Assembly: GCF_000159135.1 (NCBI RefSeq)
Contig: NZ_GG667531.1
Location: 1-64,000, forward strand
DNA from: Corynebacterium striatum ATCC 6940
Lineage (GTDB): Bacteria > Actinomycetota > Actinomycetes > Mycobacteriales > Mycobacteriaceae
Length of the DNA stretch: 64,000 nt
Direction: 5' to 3'
Below the pieces are notes generated by a model. The model had not been told where the DNA came from and ran no database searches. It saw only the letters and a list, made by a program, of their open reading frames with translations. Positions 1 to 8,770 of this stretch are shown piece by piece (the stretch's first letter is position 1; each line of letters starts with the position of its first letter). Both the position numbers and the translations under genes were made by a program.

Positions 1-14
1 TTGCTAACCTAAAA

Positions 15-213
15 TTCCTGAAGGGGAGTAGCTCCTCCGCGGCCCCCATGGCGGCGGATGGATGGTCGACATACTGGTGCCTATGCGCCCGGCCACCCAG
101 CTTGCGAAATTCGTGAGTGAGCGATACCTTCGGTCCGTAGCTCCTACGTTGACCGGTCCTCCCCAAACCGCATACGGATGGCCGTGTCACGCCGACTAAC
201 CGAAGGTATCTGT
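15..213 (+). promoter_or_regulatory. yybP-ykoY (manganese) riboswitch leader with anti-RBS expression platform
   Basis: The leader carries the conserved GGGGAGTAG block (23-31), a GTCGACATACT block (65-75) and GTGAGCGATACC (117-128), as in Mn2+-sensing yybP-ykoY aptamers. P1 can form between GAAGG (20-24) and CCTTC (127-131). The 3' side of P1, GATACCTTCGGT (123-134), is also perfectly complementary over 12 nt to ACCGAAGGTATC (199-210), which contains the ribosome binding site GAAGG of the next gene. The sequence therefore shows two exclusive structures: metal-bound P1 leaves the RBS free, and the alternative helix hides it. Translation-ON control by manganese is inferred from family knowledge. 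Confidence 0.85.
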
Positions 214-1122
214 ATGGCACTCCCTTCCGAGCAGCTCCTGCTTGAGCGTTTCATGAAGCTGTCCATCGCGACGGCTGTTCTCACCATTGTCTTAAAGGTC
301 CTTGCGGCCATGCTTACTGGTTCCGTCGGCTTCCTGTCTGACGCTTTGGAATCCGGAGTCAACCTCGTTGCCGCAGTCGTGGGCTTCATCGCCCTTCGTA
401 TTGCCGCGAAGCCGGCTGACGCGAACCATCAATTCGGCCACGGCAAGGCCGAGTATGTTTCCGCGTTGGTAGAGGGTGCGATGATCTTTGTCGCCGCAGC
501 ACTCATCATTTATACCTCTGCATTGCGCTTGCTCAACCCCCAGCCCTTGGAACAGCCAGGCATTGGTCTGGCGCTTTCGACGCTAGCTTCGGTTCTTAAT
601 CTGGCTGTCGGTCTGGTGTTGCTGAAAGCGGGCAAGAAATATCGTTCGGCAACGCTTCGAGCCGACGGCCATCACGTGCTGACTGACGTGTGGACTTCTG
701 TTGGCGTCCTCGTGGGCATCGCGCTGGTTGCCCTGACGGACTGGCTGTGGCTCGATCCGATCGTCGCTTTTGCAGTGGGCATCAATATCCTGTGGACCGG
801 TTACAAGCTGCTCAAAGAATCCTTGAGTAGCCTGCTTTCCGAGTCCCTGCCCAAGGAAGAGCACGCTGAGCTTGATGCGCGACTTACTGAGCTTGAGGAA
901 GAATTCGGCGTGTTGTTCACGTCGCGGCGTACCATCGCATCGGGCCGTCAGCGCTTGGTCTATCTCACCATGGACGTGCCTGGTGAGTGGACAGTTCTTG
1001 CGGCCCACGACATCGCGGATCGCATCGAGGACAACATCGACGAGCTTTTCCCAGGCGCCGAAGTGTTCATCCACGTCGAGCCCGCCGGCACGGTGCATCG
1101 CCGCATCTTGCGCATGCCTTAA
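214..1122 (+). CDS. Cation diffusion facilitator (CDF) transporter, probable manganese exporter
   Basis: 302-aa inner-membrane protein of the CDF family, which exchanges cytoplasmic divalent metal for protons. The first metal-site helix carries DALES (residues 43-47), the region HxFGHGKAE follows at 72-80, and the second metal motif HHVLTD is at 153-158. About six hydrophobic segments precede a C-terminal cytoplasmic domain of roughly 95 residues. The ATG at 214 is chosen because GAAGG lies 7 nt upstream and is the element sequestered by the riboswitch; an in-frame ATG at 178 lies inside the leader and has no RBS. Family members move Zn, Fe, Co or Mn. The Mn riboswitch is the main argument for manganese export (MntE-like); substrate remains inferred. 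Confidence 0.9.
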   Translation: MALPSEQLLLERFMKLSIATAVLTIVLKVLAAMLTGSVGFLSDALESGVNLVAAVVGFIALRIAAKPADANHQFGHGKAEYVSALVEGAMIFVAAALIIYTSALRLLNPQPLEQPGIGLALSTLASVLNLAVGLVLLKAGKKYRSATLRADGHHVLTDVWTSVGVLVGIALVALTDWLWLDPIVAFAVGINILWTGYKLLKESLSSLLSESLPKEEHAELDARLTELEEEFGVLFTSRRTIASGRQRLVYLTMDVPGEWTVLAAHDIADRIEDNIDELFPGAEVFIHVEPAGTVHRRILRMP

Positions 1123-1180
1123 GCGGGTTCACGCAGGCTAGCCACGGCCATACCGTTTTCCATAGCCCACAGGCATGCTG

Positions 1181-2728
1181 CTACAGGCGCAGCGCCTTCA
1201 TGGCCGCCATGCCCGTGGTGATGAGCTTCTGGAAGCGCTGCGGCGGCAGTAGCTCCGAGGGCGCCAGCGGGTGCAGCTTTTGCTCGGCTACGGTGCGCTC
1301 ATTTGCCCACAGGCGCATGCCGGTAATACCGTGGCGGTGATTGAGGCCGGACTCCTTTACGCCGCCACCCGGCGCGGCAATAGAACCATATGCTGCGGCA
1401 AAGCCCTCGTTGATATTGACCATGCCCGCTTCTAACTGGGAAGCAACCTCCCAGCCGTGGCGGGAGCTGCCCGACCACACTGAGGCGCATAGGCCGTAGT
1501 TCGTGTCATTTGCTGCGTGGATGGCAGCAGCATCAGAATCGACCTCGTACACAGCCAACACTGGGCCGAAGGTCTCGTTAGCGAAGAGCTCCATTTCCTG
1601 CGTTACCCCAGTGAGCACCGTGGGCTCAAAGAAAAACGGACCGAGTTCCGGGCGATGCTTTCCGCCGTAGACAATGGTTGCGCCCTTGTCCACAGCATCG
1701 CGCACATGGGCTTGGACGACGTCGAGCTGCTTTTGCGAAGTTAGGGAGCCGATAGTTGCGGCATCGGAGAACGCCGCGCCCAGTCTCTGTTCGTCGAGGG
1801 CTTTCGTAAGCGCAACGAGGAAGTCCTCATAAATGTCTGTGTGCACGTAGGCACGTTCGGCGGACATGCACAGTTGACCCGAGGACGAGAAGGCCGTGCG
1901 CACGGCGCCGCGAGCGGTGGGCTCAAGGGGGGCGTCGTCAAGCACCAGCATTGGATTCTTACCGCCGAGCTCCAACATTGTGGGGATGAGACGTCCGGCC
2001 GCCTGGGCAGCAATGGACTTGCCCACCTTGGTGGAACCAGTAAAGGAAAGACCGTCGACGAGGGGGACCAAGGCGTCGCCCACCTCCGCGCCGTTGCCCG
2101 GAACTAGCTGCCAGGCAGCCTCCGGAAGACCGGCCTCAATCGCCAGCCGGCGGACCAAGATTGCCGTCAGCGTGGTCTGGGAATCAGGCTTGTGAACCAC
2201 AGAGTTGCCAGCAGAAAGCGCCGCCAGCACGTCGCCCACGCCCAAGGAAAGCGGATAGTTCCACGGGGAGATGAGCCCCACGACGCCCAGTGGGTAGTGC
2301 TGGGTGCGCGTCTTGGTGAGCACCGGCAACGCGCCGGGATGGCGCGCCGAGCCAAAGGCCTTGCGTATGTTCACGCCATAAAAGCGCGCGCAGTTATAGA
2401 GGTCCATCACCTCGTCGTAGGCGTGCGAGCGGGACTTGCCGTTCTCAGCCTGAATGAGGTCGAGGATGAGCTCTTCATGTTTCCGGATTAGGTCGTGGAG
2501 CTTGAGCAGTATGCGCCCGCGATTGCCCTGGCCCACCCCGGCCCGTGCGGTGGTGACGGCAGCGGCGACGTCCTCGGGCGCGGCCGTGGGGAAGGAGAAA
2601 AGCTCTTCACCCGTAAACGGCATGAGTGCTGTGTGTTGAGCGCCGGAACCGCGCACGTCGCCTACCGGGTTGGTGGCCAGGAAATCAGAGACGCGCGGCG
2701 GGAGATGAGCATTAGTGAAAGTTTTCAT
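1181..2728 (-). CDS. gabD: Succinate-semialdehyde dehydrogenase (aldehyde dehydrogenase superfamily)
   Basis: 515-aa NAD(P)-dependent aldehyde dehydrogenase. It shows PWN (155-157) and FTGST (229-233) of the cofactor-binding fold, ELGGKNP (253-259) with the general-base Glu, and the catalytic Cys287 in GQLCMSAE. The full-length match to actinobacterial GabD2-type enzymes suggests oxidation of succinic semialdehyde to succinate in the cytoplasm (GABA or related degradation). It is transcribed divergently from a decayed amino-acid enzyme gene, with a GlxR-like operator between them. No gabT or other GABA gene is in the window, so the exact aldehyde substrate is inferred from family resemblance. 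Confidence 0.85.
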   Translation of the reverse strand: MKTFTNAHLPPRVSDFLATNPVGDVRGSGAQHTALMPFTGEELFSFPTAAPEDVAAAVTTARAGVGQGNRGRILLKLHDLIRKHEELILDLIQAENGKSRSHAYDEVMDLYNCARFYGVNIRKAFGSARHPGALPVLTKTRTQHYPLGVVGLISPWNYPLSLGVGDVLAALSAGNSVVHKPDSQTTLTAILVRRLAIEAGLPEAAWQLVPGNGAEVGDALVPLVDGLSFTGSTKVGKSIAAQAAGRLIPTMLELGGKNPMLVLDDAPLEPTARGAVRTAFSSSGQLCMSAERAYVHTDIYEDFLVALTKALDEQRLGAAFSDAATIGSLTSQKQLDVVQAHVRDAVDKGATIVYGGKHRPELGPFFFEPTVLTGVTQEMELFANETFGPVLAVYEVDSDAAAIHAANDTNYGLCASVWSGSSRHGWEVASQLEAGMVNINEGFAAAYGSIAAPGGGVKESGLNHRHGITGMRLWANERTVAEQKLHPLAPSELLPPQRFQKLITTGMAAMKALRL

Positions 2729-2753
2729 GGGGTCTATAGTGCCAGAAATCTAT

Positions 2754-2769
2754 TGTGATATATGTCGCA
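2754..2769. promoter_or_regulatory. GlxR (CRP-type) operator candidate
   Basis: TGTGATATATGTCGCA matches the GlxR consensus TGTGA-NN-TA-NN-TCACA except for one base (TCGCA for TCACA). The flanking bases extend it to a 20-bp imperfect palindrome (16 of 20 symmetric). It lies 25 bp upstream of the dehydrogenase start, just behind a minus-strand TATAGA -10-like hexamer, so binding would probably overlap the -35 region. Confidence 0.5.
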
Positions 2770-2801
2770 ATCTTGGTGTGGATGTGAATAGTCATGACTT
2801 C

Positions 2802-3784
2802 ATGGCTACGCTTTCAAAAACTTCGAGCCCGCAGCTCCGGGAAACTATCGCGCCACTCGTCAGGCCCGGCGAGGTGGCTGCTCCTCTTGGTGTCATTGAC
2901 ATTGTCGCCTTCAACTTCAACGCGGAACAAATGCTGACGCGTGCGGGTGGGCTTCCTATCCGCGTGGCGTCAAAGTCCTTGCGCAGCGTCGCCGCGTTGC
3001 GCCGGGCTTTCGAGCACGACGGCTACCAGGGAATCCTGGGGTTTAGCGTTCCCGAGGCATTGCGCCTCTACGAGGAGGGGTTTCGCGATATCGTCGTGGC
3101 TTATCCCAGCGTTCACCGTCCGGCCTTGGCGTGGTTAGGTGCCGACGCTGGTGTACGGGAAGCGATTACGGTCATGGTGGACTCCGTGGAGCTGCTCGAC
3201 CTCCTCGCGCCGGGTATGCGAGTGGCCATCGACATTGACTGCACCTTGCACCTGCCCGGCGCGGTCATCGGTCCGCGGCGCTCACCCATCCGCACTCCTG
3301 AGCAGGTGGACCAGCTAGCCCGCGAGATTCTCAAACGGGATCTTCGCCTAGTGGGCATGATGGCCTACGAAGGCCAGGTGGCCTCTGTGGCAGACGGGGA
3401 GAAGGGGGCCGACTGGCGCCATCAAGCGTTGGCTGCGCACTAAAGCTATGGAGGATCTCGCGCCTGCCCGCGCCGGGATGGGCCACCGTCAACTCGGGCG
3501 GCTGGATTGTCTCCGGCCCGCCTGCCAAGGACCGCGTTCCCGTGCCGGTGTGACCAAAGGGCTTGAAGTACTCCGGAACGGAGGGCGCCGGCGAGGTGCA
3601 GTCACCGCTGCATGGCCCGGCTGCTAACGACCTGTTCGTGGAGGACCTCGTGTGGTTCCGTCACGCCAAGGCTGGCGAGATGACCGAGCACCTCGACGGG
3701 CTGCTGGCAGTGGATGAGAACAACAACGTTAAAAATTGGGATACCTATCGCGGAAAGGGCTGGACCTTCAGATGCGCAAGTTAA
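2802..3784 (+). pseudogene. Alanine racemase-like / D-threonine aldolase-like PLP enzyme (COG3616), decayed
   Basis: The N-terminal 210 or so codons read as a fold-type III PLP protein (alanine racemase N-terminal-like, amino-acid deaminase/aldolase group). The frame closes at 3441-3443. The family's C-terminal part reappears in another frame from about 3480: GGWIVSGPPAKDRVPVPV, then an in-frame TGA at 3551-3553 where the family has Trp, then PKGLKYSGTEGAGEVQ and a WFRHAKAGE segment ending at 3784. The middle, roughly 100 residues, appears deleted between 3445 and 3480. At least one deletion/frameshift and one nonsense codon therefore inactivate it. The start at 2802 is the best in-frame ATG; its RBS is poor. 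Confidence 0.8.
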
Positions 3785-4892
3785 TCGGCGCACGTGGCGC
3801 CAAGAATAAGGGCTTTAGTAACTGGTCGGGCTCCGTGCGCACCAACCCGCGGGAGTTTCTGCAGCCTCGGTCAATTGAGGAGGTATCCCAGGCAGTGCAG
3901 CGCGCGGGCAGCGTGCGTACCGTCGGCGCGGTACATTCCTTCACACCGGTGGCGGCCGGTGATGACGTGATGATGAACCTGGATCACCTAAGCGGCATGG
4001 TTAATGTGGACAGGCAGCTTAAGCGCGTGCGATTCCTGGCGGGAACCCGCCTGCGTGACGTGCCGCGTTTGCTGCGGCCATTTGGCTTGGCTTTGGCTAA
4101 CCAGGGTGATGTTGATCCCCAGTCGCTGGCAGGCGCGATCTCCACGTCAACCCACGGCACAGGTATTGGTTTCACCGGCTTCGCGGGTACGGTCACGGGC
4201 CTTAGGCTTGTCGACGCCGACGGTCAGCTGCGTAGCTTCTCCCTCGACGAGGACCCGGAACAGCTCAGGCTCGTCGTGGTCAGCATTGGTGCGCTCGGCG
4301 TTGTGGTTGAGGTTGAGGTGCAATGCGTCGACGATGAGATCTTGGGCAACGGCGCCTAGGCGGCGTTATTGGGTATTGGGCGCGTGGTGCCGCGGACTAT
4401 CCCGTCCTTCAATAAGTTTGCTACCTCGGTGATTTCGCACAATCGCTACCGCGCGAGCGCACACGAGGTCTTTGTTTCGCCGCGTCGCGTGCGTTTTCAT
4501 GAGATGGAGTACACAGTGCCGTTGGCGGACGGGCCTGAAGCGGTGCGAGAGATCTGACGTTTTATTGATGCACAGGGCTGGCAGATTGCTTTCCCGCTGG
4601 AGCTACGCACCATGGCACCTGACGACGTCGCGTTGTCTACCGCCAACGGCCGCGAGTCGATGTACATCGCGTTCCACGTCCCGCGTTTCAAACCCCATAC
4701 GAATACATGCCAAAGGTGGAACCCATTCTGAAGGATGTCGGCGGCCGCCCGCACTGGGGCAAGCTGAACACCTTGACGCGGGCAGACTTCTCCGCGCTGT
4801 ATCCGCGCTTCGACGAGTTCTGTGCCCTGCGTGAGCAACTGGACCCGCAGTGGCACTTTGGTTCTGATTACACGCGGAGGGTCTTCGGTTAG
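3772..4892 (+). pseudogene. FAD-linked oxidoreductase (D-arabinono-1,4-lactone oxidase / L-gulonolactone oxidase type), decayed
   Basis: From 3772 the frame reads as a FAD_binding_4/ALO enzyme: NWSGSVRTNP, VRTVGAVHSFTPVAAGDD, the STSTHGTG FAD-anchor region and GALGVVVEVEVQC. It is interrupted in frame by TAG at 4357-4359 and TGA at 4555-4557, and after about 4690 the homology moves to another frame (TPYEYMPKVEPIL, then GGRPHWGKLNT and the C-terminal DYTRRVFG ending at 4892). Two nonsense codons and one frameshift mean no functional oxidase. It overlaps the preceding pseudogene by 13 bp, matching the paired arrangement I recall for intact relatives, so both members of one operon have decayed together. 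Confidence 0.85.
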
Positions 4893-4899
4893 AGCGTAG

Positions 4900-4935
4900 T
4901 TGTTCCCGTAAATGAAAACCATTATCATTTGCGGA
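4900..4935 (+). promoter_or_regulatory. Leaderless promoter overlapped by a Zur-type operator
   Basis: A -35 TTGTTC (4900-4905), a 17-bp spacer and a -10 TATCAT (4923-4928) place transcription start about 7 nt later, at the ATG of the GTPase gene (4936). The palindrome AAATGA...TCATTT (4910-4930) with core TGAAAACCATTATCA (4913-4927) resembles Zur boxes of actinobacteria and sits on the spacer and -10, where a zinc-bound repressor would block RNA polymerase. Confidence 0.7.
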
Positions 4936-6009
4936 ATGACTACACCCGTGACTGTTCTTTCTGGATTCCTGGGCAGCGGCAAGACCACGCTGCTCAACCA
5001 CCTGCTGGCTAACCGACAAGGCCGCAAGCTAGCCGTCATCGTCAACGACTTCTCCGAGGTAAACATCGACGCGGCGCTCGTTGCAGGGGAGGGCCACCTC
5101 GAACGCGGCGAAGACCGTTTCGTGGAGTTGTCCAACGGCTGCATCTGTTGCACCCTGCGTGAGGATCTCGTAGAGTCCGTTGCCCGCCTCGCGCAATCGG
5201 GCAAGTATGACCAGATCATCATTGAGTCGACCGGCATCTCCGAGCCGATGCCGGTTGCCGCCACTTTTGAGTGGGAATTTGAAGACGGATTCAAGCTGCA
5301 GGACTACGCGAACATTGACACTATGGTTTCTTTGGTTGATGCTTCCACGTTCATGGACCAGCTCCGGCGGGGCCGCAGCCTCGTTTCGCAGGGCATCGAG
5401 GCCACCCCGCAAGACGATCGGACAATCGCTGATCTCCTCGTGGACCAGGTGGAGTTTGCCGATCTCATCCTCATCACCAAGACCGATCTCGTCGAACCTG
5501 CCGAGACCGAGCGCGTCATCGCCACGGTCAAGGCGATGAACACCCGTTGCAAGGTAGTTCCCGTGACCAATGGCGTCATCGCTACGGAGCTCATCCTGGA
5601 TGCCGGCCTCTACAACCTCTCCACGGCTGCGGCCTATCACGGCTACGCGGAAGAGCTCGCCAACCCTCACACCCCGGAGACCGAGGAGTATGGCATCTCC
5701 TCCGTGGTATTTCGCTCCGATAGGCCGTTCAATCGTGAGCGACTGCTCAAGGCGCTGCGCGCGAGTACCGGGCTGGTTCGCTCCAAGGGGTATTGCTGGA
5801 TCGACACGGACTTGCGCGTGGCCCATGCCTGGCAGCAGGCGGGCCCTAACCTGCAGATCCAGCCGGCCTCACTGTGGGCCTCCAATGGAGTGACGCCGGG
5901 CTCTGAGGTCGTGCTCATCGGTGTGGAGTTCAACGCGGAGGAGACGCTGCGCAACTTCGAGGACGCAGTGCTTTCCGACGCCGAGGTAGCCGCTCTGCTG
6001 CCCAGCTAG
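4936..6009 (+). CDS. COG0523 (CobW-like) GTPase, probable zinc metallochaperone
   Basis: 357-aa G3E-family P-loop GTPase. It has Walker [10 protein letters not shown] (10-18), the COG0523 metal-binding CxCC motif as CICC (69-72), a TKTD guanine-specificity motif, and a C-terminal CobW_C domain. An in-frame ATG at 4912 would add 8 residues but lies inside the Zur-type operator, so ATG 4936 is chosen as a leaderless start. Control by a Zur box points to zinc insertion into client proteins under zinc limitation (ZNG1/ZagA-type role) rather than cobalamin synthesis. I recall that Corynebacterium glutamicum has a Zur-controlled COG0523 gene; the client here is unknown. Confidence 0.85.
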   Translation: MTTPVTVLSGFLGSGKTTLLNHLLANRQGRKLAVIVNDFSEVNIDAALVAGEGHLERGEDRFVELSNGCICCTLREDLVESVARLAQSGKYDQIIIESTGISEPMPVAATFEWEFEDGFKLQDYANIDTMVSLVDASTFMDQLRRGRSLVSQGIEATPQDDRTIADLLVDQVEFADLILITKTDLVEPAETERVIATVKAMNTRCKVVPVTNGVIATELILDAGLYNLSTAAAYHGYAEELANPHTPETEEYGISSVVFRSDRPFNRERLLKALRASTGLVRSKGYCWIDTDLRVAHAWQQAGPNLQIQPASLWASNGVTPGSEVVLIGVEFNAEETLRNFEDAVLSDAEVAALLPS

Positions 6010-6076
6010 TGCCATGCGCCGATTAAGGGTCTGATACCGTTTTAGAGTTCGTTTTAACTCCATATGCGTCAAGAAG

Positions 6077-7273
6077 GTGTTTCCTACGTCCGCTGAGCAG
6101 AAACTCATCACCCCAACATTCGTCTTTGCATGGCTGGTTAATTTTGCCCAATTCATGGTCTTTTACCTGTTGGTGACGATCATGGCTTTGTATGCGGTGC
6201 AACAGTTTGGTGCATCAGACACAGCAGGCGGCTTTGCCTCCAGCTCCTTCGTGGTCGGTGCGACCATTGCGCGACTGTTCTCGGGATATCTGGTTGATGC
6301 GGCAGGACGTAAAAAGTCCCTCTTGGTCTCGTTGGTTCTCGTGACCGTGGCATGTGCCGCGTATTTTGTTGCGCACTCGTTGGCACTGCTTATCGTCGTG
6401 CGCATCATTCATGGCCTGGGGTATGCGGTGGCGTCGACTGCCGTCATGGCCGTGGCACAGTCCGTCATTCCTGACCATCGCCGTGCTGAGGGCACGGGCT
6501 ACTTTGCCTTGGGAACTACCCTTGCCACCGCTTTTGGCCCGGCGGCAGGACTGGCTATCGTCGGTGCGAGTGGCTACAACACCATCTTCGTTGTGGTGCT
6601 CAGCCTCACGGTATGTGCCTTGGCTTTGACACTGGCACTCAAGATTCCTACGCAGGAGCGCCCCAGCGTGACCTTTAGCCTGGCCAACATCGTCCACCCG
6701 GCGGTCGCGCCCTTTGGCTTCTTCATGCTTCTCATCGGCGTTGCTTATGCAGGCATCATCACGTACCTCAACGCTTATGCTGACGCGTCCGACCTGGCGA
6801 CGGGCGCCAGCTTCTTCTTCATTGCCTATGCGATTGTCAGCCTCGCGATGCGCTTTGTCTTGGGCCGTGTCCAGGATCGCCACGGCGATAACGTCATCTT
6901 CTACGGTGCACTCGCTTCGTTCATGATTGGTCTCGTGGTGCTTGCTATCGCAGTAGCTGACTGGGAGGTCGTCATCGCGGGTGCTTTGGTTGGCTTGGGC
7001 TATGGCTCCATCATGCCGGCGGCGCAAGCGGTGGCCGTGCGCCTCGTGGCTCCGCACGAGATGGGCGCGGGTATTTCGACGCTCTTCTTACTCCTCGACA
7101 TCGGAATCGGCTTTGGCCCTGTGGTCTTGGGCATGCTGATCTCTGCGCTGGGCTACTCCGCTATGTATTGGGTGCTTGCCGCAACCGTGGCCGTGGCGAC
7201 GGTGCTGTACTACTTCGTGCATGGTCGGCGCGCATACGGCGAAACAGTGCACGTTACGGCTGCCACTGCTTAG
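6077..7273 (+). CDS. Major facilitator superfamily transporter
   Basis: 398-aa membrane protein with about 12 hydrophobic segments and the MFS signature between TM2 and TM3 (GYLVDAAGRKKSL, residues about 75-87). The GHRRAEGTGYF-like region after TM4 is also typical. Drug-efflux-like members of this type are common in actinobacteria, but the substrate cannot be read. The start is a GTG with AAGAAG directly against it, an unusually short spacing, so a leaderless or slightly later start is possible. It follows the Zur-controlled GTPase by 67 bp; nothing shows that they are co-regulated. Confidence 0.8.
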   Translation: MFPTSAEQKLITPTFVFAWLVNFAQFMVFYLLVTIMALYAVQQFGASDTAGGFASSSFVVGATIARLFSGYLVDAAGRKKSLLVSLVLVTVACAAYFVAHSLALLIVVRIIHGLGYAVASTAVMAVAQSVIPDHRRAEGTGYFALGTTLATAFGPAAGLAIVGASGYNTIFVVVLSLTVCALALTLALKIPTQERPSVTFSLANIVHPAVAPFGFFMLLIGVAYAGIITYLNAYADASDLATGASFFFIAYAIVSLAMRFVLGRVQDRHGDNVIFYGALASFMIGLVVLAIAVADWEVVIAGALVGLGYGSIMPAAQAVAVRLVAPHEMGAGISTLFLLLDIGIGFGPVVLGMLISALGYSAMYWVLAATVAVATVLYYFVHGRRAYGETVHVTAATA

Positions 7274-7431
7274 CTCCTCGGTCTGCGGCTGGCGCAACAC
7301 AGCCATTTCTTAGCGACCTGCGCAGCGTGAAACTTCAGTGCGGAAACTCCTGGGGCGGATGTCACAGTAATTGCTTACACTAGGCGGCACATGGTCAACG
7401 ACTTTGCAGTTATACGCGACAGGAGACTGCC

Positions 7432-8106
7432 ATGGAAAAGCCCGATACTTTCAATTTCGCCCCGCTGGTCGGAGTGGCGCTAGCAAAGCCGCGTCCGCTC
7501 AAGCTCAAGATTCGCAGCCGCAAAAAGCTACCGCATCTGGAGGCGCATACCCTAGACATCGCGTCTTTCGAGGGAGTACAGTTGCAGATGACGATGAGAG
7601 AGCTCATCGAATTCGCTCCTGCCGAACATGGCATCATCATCGATGGCAAACGCCTTTCCGCGCAAGAGGTGGATGAGCTGCGTCCCCAGGCCCGCACTCA
7701 ACTTGAATCCGCGCGTCAGTGGGTCGAAGAAAAATACGGCGTTGCTCCTGCCGCGCCTGTTAATTACCAAGAGGGGCCTTACGACGGCCCCATCGACGCC
7801 GACCTGCCAGAGTTCGTACTGCGTGCATGCGGCGAAATCTACGAGGTCAGCGGGGAACTGCCAGCAAGCAAACGTGCAGAATTCTTGGATGCCCGTTATC
7901 GCAAAGACGATCCCCGTGGAGCGTGGCTCTCGCTGCACGGTAAGGCAGGACCTAACGGTTTTGTCCTCAGACCTAACTTTGCTTACCGCCCGGCGTGGTC
8001 GGTACAACCTAGCCCGCAGCAGTGGGTGGCCGACATAGAGACTTTCCCGCGCACCGCGGAATGGATTCCCGATTGGCTCGTGATTCAACTCCAGGAGGCA
8101 CAGTAA
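7432..8106 (+). CDS. Uncharacterised cytoplasmic protein, 224 aa
   Basis: I do not recognise the family. The protein is soluble, without signal peptide or membrane segment. A basic stretch (KPRPLKLKIRSRKK, residues about 19-32) is followed by a mixed alpha/beta region and a Trp/Pro-rich C-terminal part. The start ATG has a good RBS (AGGAGACTGCC before it). It overlaps the next gene by 1 bp (TAATG), so the two are translationally coupled, probably one operon 7432-8573. Arrangement of an unknown protein followed by a small ankyrin-type partner is compatible with an effector/immunity or complex-forming pair, but nothing in the sequence proves that. Confidence 0.6.
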   Translation: MEKPDTFNFAPLVGVALAKPRPLKLKIRSRKKLPHLEAHTLDIASFEGVQLQMTMRELIEFAPAEHGIIIDGKRLSAQEVDELRPQARTQLESARQWVEEKYGVAPAAPVNYQEGPYDGPIDADLPEFVLRACGEIYEVSGELPASKRAEFLDARYRKDDPRGAWLSLHGKAGPNGFVLRPNFAYRPAWSVQPSPQQWVADIETFPRTAEWIPDWLVIQLQEAQ

Positions 8107-8573
8107 TGACTTTCGTTGATACTATCGACTGGGCGAGCCATGACCCGGAAGCCGTATTCTTCGATGCATCGCGTGTCCGTGACACTGCCGAAAGAGTTGA
8201 GGCACTCACGGCGATGCTTGAGTTCGGTTGGGCACCGCCAATCAAGCTGCTGCCGGAGCTGGCGGACAACCCAGAGCTCTGCGCGCAGGACGCCCCAGTC
8301 ATTGAAAAGCTCATCGCTGCAGGCGCCGATCCCAACGCTGTCAATCGCTTTGGCGAAACCGTCTGGGTTCATTTGGTTCGCTCCCTAGCGTCGGATGAGG
8401 AGCAGTGGCCGGTGTACCAAGCGTTGCTGACTGTTGAGCCGGACCTTCAGATCAGCGCACGAAGCCTGTTCAATCCACTGCTCAACAAGCGCCACTTTGG
8501 CCTCCTAGCCTTGTTGCGCCCTTATCTTCCTGCACAATCGATCAGCGTCCCAGTCGATCCTGCGACTTTGTGA
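8106..8573 (+). CDS. Small ankyrin-repeat-like protein
   Basis: 155-aa soluble protein. The central segment LIAAGADPNAVNRFGETVW (residues about 67-85) reads as one clear ankyrin repeat, and weaker helical hairpins occur on both sides (a LLRPYL-type hairpin near the C-terminus). The start ATG overlaps the TAA of the upstream gene; GGAGGCAC provides the RBS inside that gene. Ankyrin proteins bind partner proteins, so it may serve the protein encoded immediately upstream. No catalytic motif is visible and the partner is inferred only from coupling. Confidence 0.65.
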   Translation: MTFVDTIDWASHDPEAVFFDASRVRDTAERVEALTAMLEFGWAPPIKLLPELADNPELCAQDAPVIEKLIAAGADPNAVNRFGETVWVHLVRSLASDEEQWPVYQALLTVEPDLQISARSLFNPLLNKRHFGLLALLRPYLPAQSISVPVDPATL

Positions 8574-8656
8574 GCCTCCGCGTCGCTGCAGTTGCACTGC
8601 TGGTTAGCGCAGCATTGGCGGGCCACGTGGGTGCCACACAGGTGTGGAATACGTAA
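8570..8656 (+). CDS. Tiny hydrophobic ORF (28 aa), possible leader or remnant
   Basis: A GTG overlaps the upstream TGA (GTGA) and opens a 28-codon frame with an Arg residue, a hydrophobic core (AAVALLVSAALAG) and a TAA stop. It resembles an isolated signal peptide or transmembrane segment. It could be a real micro-membrane protein coupled to the ankyrin gene, or the remnant of a lost exported protein. No independent RBS is seen. Confidence 0.25.
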   Translation: MSLRVAAVALLVSAALAGHVGATQVWNT

Positions 8657-8770
8657 CTTCGCCCGCACAATCGGGGCACGTTCGTGGTTGCCGGAGTTGG
8701 TGCTGCGTAAGCTTGCGCCTATAGAACGCAACGCGTAAATGAATAAAACACGACCCAAAGGAAGTAAGCA

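Noticed and set aside
4472-4834. Possible independent gene in the oxidase pseudogene region
   Set aside because: It is an off-frame reading; the true remnant of the lactone oxidase occupies the other frames here.
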